Shown here in pieces: positions 23,488 through 27,162 of a stretch of 27,162 bases of DNA. The stretch spans positions 1 to 27,162 of the IMG/VR virus record IMGVR_UViG_3300048591_001025. One strand, given 5' to 3'. The notes under the pieces are model-generated. The model searched no databases. It was not told the origin of the DNA and saw only the letters and a program-made list of their open reading frames with translations. Both the position numbers and the translations under genes were made by a program. The DNA is from a virus. Position 1 is the first letter of the stretch, and every line of letters begins with the position of its first letter.

Positions 23488-24428
23488 ATAAATTATTGTT
23501 TTATGCGCATATAGTGTTTGTTTTATTCATTTCTTGTGCCGAACGAGATAATAAAGTTGAGTATGAACCAAATAAACTTCCAGAAAGTTTAGTTGAGAAA
23601 AAAAGACTTTATTGTAATGCCGGTTTTAGCAATGGTGAATCGGTTGCGTGGAATATTCATGCTTGCGATTCACTTCTTCACGCATCGCTTTGGGGTTTTT
23701 CTTGCGGTCAAATCCCAATTGAATCTTTCATGGCCGAGCCTGGAAAATGGCACAGGAAAACAACGCATGACTGTCTGGCAAACGGTGAATCAAAAACCAC
23801 GATATCAAAAGACATGTTTCGTGGTTTGTTCTTTTATCTTTTAAAACATAGAAAATTAGATCTCGTTAACAAAACAATCGAATATGGGAAAAAACATAAT
23901 TGGGTTATGGGCGAAGGAGAGTCACCAAACGATCCAGAAACTATTGCTCGCGTGGTTTTGAGTCCTGGTCTTATTAGTGAACTTTTTGATTTGCAAAGCG
24001 TTTTAAAAGGAACGCGTTTAACTGCTACATCTGAAGCTTTAGGTTTTAACACTGGTTTTCGAGCTCACCTTGATGTTCTTGGTATTATTTTCCGCGGTCA
24101 GCTTTACGGTGGAATTACGGATAACGAAATCGATACATTGAAAAAGCAGTCAGATCGACAGCCTCAAAACGTGATGTTTCAATTTGCAAGGCATCTTTAC
24201 GGGACAGAACATAATATAGAGGGCGCAATTGCCTTATTAGAAAACGAAAAATATTTCCCGCTTGATCGGCTACCGAATTCTGCCGATAGGTGTGTTGGAA
24301 ACTTATTTGAGCACGACCAAAAAGATTCTGATTGGCTACCTTGTCCAGATAGAAACGAAACACATAGCGGCACAGACTTTGTTTTTGCGGTTTCTCTTTT
24401 AGATGGAACCTTAGATGAATGGAAATAA
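23484..24428 (+). CDS. Predicted phage lipoprotein (314 aa)
   Basis: The N terminus is a short signal peptide: Met-Asn-Lys, then a hydrophobic core ending Leu-Phe-Ile-Ser-Cys18, a somewhat non-canonical lipobox. After cleavage the protein would carry lipid on Cys18. Six more Cys (44, 61, 74, 97, 270, 287) suggest disulfides and a periplasmic or outer-surface location. The body is helical, with Ser-Lys-Asp-Met-Phe-Arg-Gly-Leu and Asn-Trp-Val-Met-Gly-Glu-Gly segments. GAGGG precedes the ATG. It sits between fibre and lysis genes, and its 3' end overlaps the next gene by 10 bases. Possible roles are superinfection exclusion, envelope modification or lysis control. No family is firmly recognised. 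Confidence 0.7.
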   Translation: MNKLLFYAHIVFVLFISCAERDNKVEYEPNKLPESLVEKKRLYCNAGFSNGESVAWNIHACDSLLHASLWGFSCGQIPIESFMAEPGKWHRKTTHDCLANGESKTTISKDMFRGLFFYLLKHRKLDLVNKTIEYGKKHNWVMGEGESPNDPETIARVVLSPGLISELFDLQSVLKGTRLTATSEALGFNTGFRAHLDVLGIIFRGQLYGGITDNEIDTLKKQSDRQPQNVMFQFARHLYGTEHNIEGAIALLENEKYFPLDRLPNSADRCVGNLFEHDQKDSDWLPCPDRNETHSGTDFVFAVSLLDGTLDEWK

Positions 24429-24853
24429 ATCTCGTTGAATTTGCAAAAGACTATGGTCCAGCATTCCTATCAATAATCGGCACATTGCTTGGCCTTTTGG
24501 TCAGCGGTGTTAGTGTTGTGGTTCGTTATGCTTGGAAACAGCATACGGCACGCATGACGACACTTCTTGAAGCAACAAAAGAGCTTGCCGAACGGATTAA
24601 TGTTCATGAAGAAAACACAAAATCTAGAACACAAACCACAGAAAAAATAGTTCAAGGTCTTCGTGCTGAAATTCATATGGTTCAGCAAAAATTCGAACAT
24701 ATTCGAGTTAGTTTAATGGGTTGCGAAGCAAACGTTAAAAGCCAGCAAAATACGATTACCGAACATATTAGAGAACTTGCTAAAATAGACTCAAAACTAG
24801 AAGCCGTTTTTAGGTTTGTGGATGCGCCGCGCCGGTCGTCGGACGTTCGTTAA
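24419..24853 (+). CDS. Membrane-anchored coiled-coil protein in lysis region (144 aa)
   Basis: One transmembrane helix (about residues 14-36, Leu/Ile/Val/Gly-rich) is followed by a basic stretch (Arg-Tyr-Ala-Trp-Lys-Gln-His-Thr-Ala-Arg) and a long charged heptad-like helix (about 45-135). By the positive-inside rule the coiled coil would face the cytoplasm, which argues against a spanin and for a holin-associated or antiholin-like protein. It overlaps the lipoprotein gene and is followed 17 bases later by another membrane protein. The lysis role is inferred from the neighbouring amidase. Confidence 0.68.
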   Translation: MEINLVEFAKDYGPAFLSIIGTLLGLLVSGVSVVVRYAWKQHTARMTTLLEATKELAERINVHEENTKSRTQTTEKIVQGLRAEIHMVQQKFEHIRVSLMGCEANVKSQQNTITEHIRELAKIDSKLEAVFRFVDAPRRSSDVR

Positions 24854-24870
24854 AAAAAAGGAGTTTATTT

Positions 24871-25242
24871 ATGTGGTTTTTTGTTTTGGCCTTGGCCATG
24901 CTTTTCAGTGATATTGCCTTGTCACAAGAACAAGGCGAAGTTTTTTTAGATCTATTTAAAAGTTGGCCTGAAATTGGAAAACTTGTAGCCTTTATTGCTG
25001 CGTTGCAGGTTTTTATGCGAGGTCTTGCCGAGGCTTTAACCCGTATAGCTGATTACACAGAAACCAATTGGGATAATAAGCTTGCTGCTTGGCTATCCGA
25101 AGCTTCATGGCTTGTTGGCGTTGTGCTTGGCAAGATTGGCTACGGAACACCGAAGCTTGTTGTAAAAGAAGAGGCAAAAAATGAGCGCGAAAAAAGCAGT
25201 AACGACAGTGGACCTGGCTCTATCGGCGCTAAGCCTTCTTAA
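24871..25242 (+). CDS. Putative holin-like membrane protein (123 aa)
   Basis: A strong AAGGAG precedes the ATG. An N-terminal hydrophobic segment (residues 1-18, possibly a signal peptide ending Ala-Leu-Ser-Gln) is followed by an acidic loop, a second hydrophobic helix (about 35-55, Leu-Val-Ala-Phe-Ile-Ala-Ala-Leu-Gln-Val-Phe), a third weaker one (about 76-92, Trp-Leu-Val-Gly-Val-Val-Leu), and a charged cytoplasmic-type tail. This topology and size match class I/II holins. It lies upstream of the endolysin but three genes away from it. Its 3' end overlaps the next gene by 62 bases. No sequence family is recognised, so holin is a topology-based guess. Confidence 0.62.
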   Translation: MWFFVLALAMLFSDIALSQEQGEVFLDLFKSWPEIGKLVAFIAALQVFMRGLAEALTRIADYTETNWDNKLAAWLSEASWLVGVVLGKIGYGTPKLVVKEEAKNEREKSSNDSGPGSIGAKPS

Positions 25243-25459
25243 AGGTGCGCTTGTTGTCTTGGCACTTGTCCTTATTGAGTGGTCCAGAAAACGAGCTCGC
25301 ATAGCTGAGATTAAACAAGCGGTTGCCGAAACTGATCTCAGTATAAAAAACAAGCAAGACGAAATTCAAAAGGCCGCCGATGAAAAAGATCCTGACACTA
25401 TTATTAATGATTACCTTGCCAAGCAAAGCGGCAAGGTCGGAAACAAAAATATTCCCTGA
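25181..25459 (+). CDS. Small single-pass membrane protein (92 aa), lysis region
   Basis: GAAGAGG precedes the ATG, which lies inside the 3' end of the previous gene in another frame. There is one hydrophobic helix (about residues 12-33), then Glu-Trp-Ser-Arg-Lys-Arg-Ala-Arg, then a charged coiled-coil-like helix rich in Lys, Glu and Ala. The layout resembles the i-spanin plan, but the Arg-rich segment after the helix predicts a cytoplasmic C terminus, so the call is open. The next gene begins inside it, with 80 bases of overlap, in the way spanin pairs often nest. Confidence 0.62.
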   Translation: MSAKKAVTTVDLALSALSLLKGALVVLALVLIEWSRKRARIAEIKQAVAETDLSIKNKQDEIQKAADEKDPDTIINDYLAKQSGKVGNKNIP

Positions 25460-25700
25460 AACATCGGTTTGCTACTCGTATGCCGATCGCGAAAAGATTG
25501 CAGACACAATCGTTCAGCTTGAAAAATGTCGTGTTGAGGTAGCAGAACAAGACTGGCTTATCCGCGAACGCCTTACAACGTTCGGCAACGCAAATGAGCC
25601 GTCTTTTTGGCAAGACCCGAGTTTTGTCGTCGGTGGAATGTTGGTGAGCTTCTCCATGGGGGCTATTTTGACTTATCTTGTGGTTCGCGATAGGGGGTAG
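25380..25700 (+). CDS. Signal-peptide plus C-terminal TM protein, possible spanin-like (106 aa)
   Basis: The start lies within the previous gene, with AAAGG upstream. Residues 1-19 form a signal peptide (Met-Lys-Lys-Ile, then Leu-rich, then Lys-Ala-Ala). A helical periplasmic-type segment with two Cys follows, and residues about 80-102 form a C-terminal membrane helix ending Arg-Asp-Arg-Gly. A periplasmic domain held at both ends resembles unimolecular spanins such as T1 gp11, which link inner and outer membranes, but no lipobox Cys is present at the signal cleavage site. It therefore could be a spanin variant or an inner-membrane lysis regulator. The amidase follows 183 bases later. Confidence 0.6.
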   Translation: MKKILTLLLMITLPSKAARSETKIFPETSVCYSYADREKIADTIVQLEKCRVEVAEQDWLIRERLTTFGNANEPSFWQDPSFVVGGMLVSFSMGAILTYLVVRDRG

Positions 25701-25739
25701 GGGTCTCGCCTGAACCTGAACCGACGATCGGGAGATATG

Positions 25740-25805
25740 CTAATTCTTCTTTTTAGGCCTAACAAAACCGTCCGGGCAAGACCCCTTCTTTATTGTCGTC
25801 GCCAT
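25740..25805 (-). CDS. Possible - strand microprotein (21 aa)
   Basis: On the - strand an ATG (25805) with AAAGGG just upstream opens a 21-codon frame ending TAG at 25740. The product is strongly basic at its end (Pro-Lys-Lys-Lys-Asn) and has one Cys in Gly-Ser-Cys-Pro-Asp-Gly-Phe. It fills most of the otherwise gene-free stretch between the lysis genes and the amidase (25701-25883). The good ribosome-binding site is the only evidence besides the open frame. The same frame stays open further upstream, antisense to the amidase. Confidence 0.35.
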   Translation of the reverse strand: MATTIKKGSCPDGFVRPKKKN

Positions 25806-25851
25806 TAAGAAACCCTTTAGCGTTGGTTCATTTTTTATCGGAAATAAGCGG

Positions 25852-25863
25852 GAAAATATTTTC
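25852..25863. promoter_or_regulatory. Perfect 12-base palindrome upstream of the amidase gene
   Basis: GAAAATATTTTC is a perfect palindrome 20 bases before the amidase ATG, in the only sizeable intergenic stretch (25701-25883). It could be an operator, but AT-rich palindromes of this length also arise by chance. No convincing -35/-10 pair is seen near it. Confidence 0.25.
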
Positions 25864-25883
25864 GAAATTGGTAAAATAACCGC

Positions 25884-26501
25884 ATGCTTCCAACAATATA
25901 TGACCACGTCACGAACATTGTATCTTTGGACAAGACGGCAAAGGATCCATTTCCCGATGGCTCGCCGCTTGGTGTTACCGTCCACTATACGGGCGGTCCA
26001 AAGGTCGTTTCCGCTATCCGTACACTTATTGCGGCAGATCTCGGCTATCATCTTCTTATCGATCGTGATGGTGCGGTTTTTCAAATGACGTCGTTTAATC
26101 GAAAATGCTGGCATGCGGGTAAAGCCGTTTGGCTTGGACGTTCGCCAAATCATCATCATGTTTCCGTCTCCCTATCGTCTTGGGGTTATCTCGATCAAAA
26201 CCTTAAGACCTATACTGGTCAAAAATTAAGCATTGATGAATCATCTTACCGCCCTGACAATGTGACGGGAAGAATGTATTACTGGCATAAAGCGACGGAT
26301 AAACAAATTGTCGCGCTCCGTTCATTTCTTTATTGGACGGTTCAACACGGGATTGATCCAGATGCGGTTTGCGGTCATGACGAAGCGTGCTTGCCAAAAG
26401 GTCGAAAGCTTGACCCTGGTGGCGTGCTGCCATTTCATATGAGCGAGCTTCGAGACGAGCTTCGAGCTTATAAAAAGAATAGTGCATCTATTTTGGCCTA
26501 G
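25884..26501 (+). CDS. Endolysin: N-acetylmuramoyl-L-alanine amidase (Amidase_2 / PGRP type)
   Basis: The 205-residue product has the amidase_2 core, which cleaves the bond between muramic acid and L-alanine in peptidoglycan. Probable zinc ligands are His34 (Val-His-Tyr-Thr-Gly-Gly), His165 (Cys-Gly-His-Asp-Glu) and Asp177 in Arg-Lys-Leu-Asp-Pro-Gly-Gly, with Lys175 in the usual catalytic place. Tyr-His-Leu-Leu-Ile-Asp-Arg-Asp-Gly (55-63) and Cys-Trp-His-Ala-Gly (75-79) are further family hallmarks. There is no signal peptide or cell-wall-binding domain, so export would depend on a holin. The ribosome-binding site is weak (GGTAAAAT). The 3' end overlaps a convergent - strand gene by 14 bases. 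Confidence 0.88.
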   Translation: MLPTIYDHVTNIVSLDKTAKDPFPDGSPLGVTVHYTGGPKVVSAIRTLIAADLGYHLLIDRDGAVFQMTSFNRKCWHAGKAVWLGRSPNHHHVSVSLSSWGYLDQNLKTYTGQKLSIDESSYRPDNVTGRMYYWHKATDKQIVALRSFLYWTVQHGIDPDAVCGHDEACLPKGRKLDPGGVLPFHMSELRDELRAYKKNSASILA

Positions 26502-26712
26502 CTATTCTGACCCATACGTCATTAGTTAATTTTACCAAAGTCAGAGTTAAAATTGCTGGAAGAAGTGGACCAAAGACGATCATCAAAAAAACGAAACCGA
26601 ATTGTTTTTTTAAGCTTCCATAGGGATAGGCAGCGATTGAGAAGAGGGCGCAAAACACAGACCATCCTAGTAAGATAAACCAAACTAACTTAAGATCGAC
26701 AGTCACAATCAT
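26488..26712 (-). CDS. Small two-helix membrane protein (74 aa)
   Basis: The - strand ATG has AGGAAAG 5 bases upstream. Two hydrophobic helices (about residues 9-28 and 38-60) are separated by a short basic loop (Tyr-Gly-Ser-Leu-Lys-Lys-Gln). The ends are Asp/Lys and Arg/Pro-Lys, so both termini may face the same side. It runs opposite to the late genes, starts 21 bases from a divergent + strand gene, and converges with the amidase gene. Candidates are an antiholin, an exclusion protein or an early membrane protein. No family is recognised. Confidence 0.7.
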   Translation of the reverse strand: MIVTVDLKLVWFILLGWSVFCALFSIAAYPYGSLKKQFGFVFLMIVFGPLLPAILTLTLVKLTNDVWVRIARPK

Positions 26713-26733
26713 TGACTTTCCTATCGTGAAAAA

Positions 26734-26877
26734 ATGGATAAAGGCAAAAAAACAAAAATCGTAAACTTTAAACTTTCGCTTGCCGATTATCGTTCGCTTA
26801 AAAAACTGGCCAACGAACAGACCAAGGGCAATGTTTCGGCTCTTATTCGTCTATGGATTGTTTCGAAGAAGCCTTAA
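26734..26877 (+). CDS. Ribbon-helix-helix type small DNA-binding protein (47 aa)
   Basis: ATG at 26734, TAA at 26875-26877. The pattern is that of Arc/MetJ/CopG proteins: a basic start, a short strand (Lys-Ile-Val-Asn-Phe-Lys-Leu), a first helix (Leu-Ala-Asp-Tyr-Arg-Ser-Leu-Lys-Lys-Leu-Ala), a turn with Gly-Asn-Val-Ser, and a second hydrophobic helix (Ala-Leu-Ile-Arg-Leu-Trp-Ile). Members bind operators as dimers and repress transcription. The ribosome-binding site is weak. It is divergent from the membrane protein gene with only 21 bases between starts, and its 3' end overlaps the convergent - strand gene by 35 bases. The target is unknown. Confidence 0.6.
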   Translation: MDKGKKTKIVNFKLSLADYRSLKKLANEQTKGNVSALIRLWIVSKKP

Positions 26878-27162
26878 ACGTGTAATAACTTGTGCCTGGT
26901 TTTCTGTACTCCTCTAAATCCAAGTCTTTTAAAGCAGGTATTTTTGAGTAATCGACATTGCCTTTTCTGTAGGACTTATAAATCTTTACGCCTTTATGAA
27001 CCATGTTTTGATGGCTAAGTTTACCAATGATTTTTTCACGAAGTTCGGAAATAAGCTTTTGTTTTTCTTCGACTTCATTGGTTAAGCTTTGCCACTGCTC
27101 GATGGCTAATTGAAGCTCTTTATCTCGAACCTTTTTAAAATCTTTATCGCTTAGTTCAGGCG
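26843..27162 (-). CDS. C-terminal end of probable YqaJ-type phage exonuclease (partial)
   Basis: The - strand frame enters from beyond the window and stops at 26843-26845 (TAA), leaving 105 residues. A charged coiled helix (Glu-Gln-Trp-Gln-Ser-Leu ... Glu-Val-Glu-Glu-Lys-Gln) is followed by Gly-Val-Lys-Ile-Tyr, Arg-Lys-Gly-Asn-Val-Asp-Tyr, Lys-Ile-Pro-Ala-Leu-Lys-Asp-Leu-Asp-Leu-Glu and Tyr-Arg-Lys-Pro-Gly. This is the ending I associate with YqaJ/lambda-exonuclease-like recombination proteins of phages. The catalytic core lies outside, so the call rests on the C-terminal pattern. Its direction suggests an early or recombination operon on the - strand. Confidence 0.5.
   Translation of the reverse strand, partial: PELSDKDFKKVRDKELQLAIEQWQSLTNEVEEKQKLISELREKIIGKLSHQNMVHKGVKIYKSYRKGNVDYSKIPALKDLDLEEYRKPGTSYYTFKASSKQSIDE

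Noticed and set aside
25181-25700. Confident i-spanin/o-spanin pair
   Set aside because: The nesting looks right, but the Arg-rich segment after the membrane helix of the first protein predicts a cytoplasmic C terminus, and the second lacks a lipobox Cys.
25806-26159. Upstream extension of the - strand frame opposite the amidase (139 codons in all)
   Set aside because: The extension is antisense to the conserved amidase motifs. Only the last 21 codons have a good ribosome-binding site, so only those were kept as a weak call.
1-27162. CRISPR array, tRNA, insertion sequence or att site
   Set aside because: No regularly spaced direct repeats, cloverleaf-like sequence, transposase frame or paired flanking repeat was found on reading either strand.

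Overview
This window is a late (structural and lysis) block of a tailed double-stranded DNA phage or prophage. The protein set is that of a long-tailed siphovirus: HK97-type prohead protease and capsid, gp6-like and gp10-like head-tail joining proteins, a tail terminator, a tail tube protein, frameshifted tail chaperones, a 1298-residue tape measure, and tail-tip and fibre proteins. No sheath protein is seen. The DNA is moderately AT-rich, genes are tightly packed, and many junctions have overlapping stop/start codons. A cytoplasmic-type amidase followed by no signal peptide, several small membrane proteins and a predicted lipoprotein suggest a Gram-negative host. No terminase, integrase, tRNA or att site is visible, so free phage and prophage cannot be told apart. 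I cannot name the host.

Layout, + strand: 1-244 is the end of a Mu F/SPP1 gp7-like head morphogenesis protein. 275-3424 holds the prohead protease (with a long C-terminal extension) and the major capsid protein, closed by a hairpin terminator. 3502-8430 is a run of eleven mostly small genes: probable head decoration or fibre proteins plus one circularly permuted papain-like (NlpC/P60-like) protein. 8414-9947 holds the head-tail connector, gp10-like protein and tail terminator. 9979-12181 holds the tail tube protein, an interleaved inverted-repeat structure, and a G/GT-type chaperone pair joined by a -1 frameshift on a run of eight A. 12183-23417 holds the tape measure, a repeat-rich distal tail-like protein, a 55-residue Cys4 zinc-ribbon microprotein (17693-17860), a hub-like protein, two small tail proteins and a modular fibre. 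23484-26501 holds a predicted lipoprotein, four small membrane proteins and the endolysin amidase.

After 26488 the gene direction becomes mixed: a two-helix membrane protein on the - strand, a 47-residue ribbon-helix-helix protein on the + strand, and the C-terminal end of a probable YqaJ-type recombination exonuclease on the - strand. This looks like the border between the late region and an oppositely oriented early/recombination region.

The genes work together as one morphogenesis-and-release programme. The protease matures a capsid that carries its own N-terminal delta-like segment, joining proteins close the head, chaperones load the tape measure so the tube polymerises around it, the tip/fibre genes build the adsorption apparatus, and the lysis genes release the virus. 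The most striking items outside the standard module are the interleaved stems between tube and chaperone genes, the frameshift site, the 14-15-residue repeat tail protein, the lipoprotein, and several very small genes.
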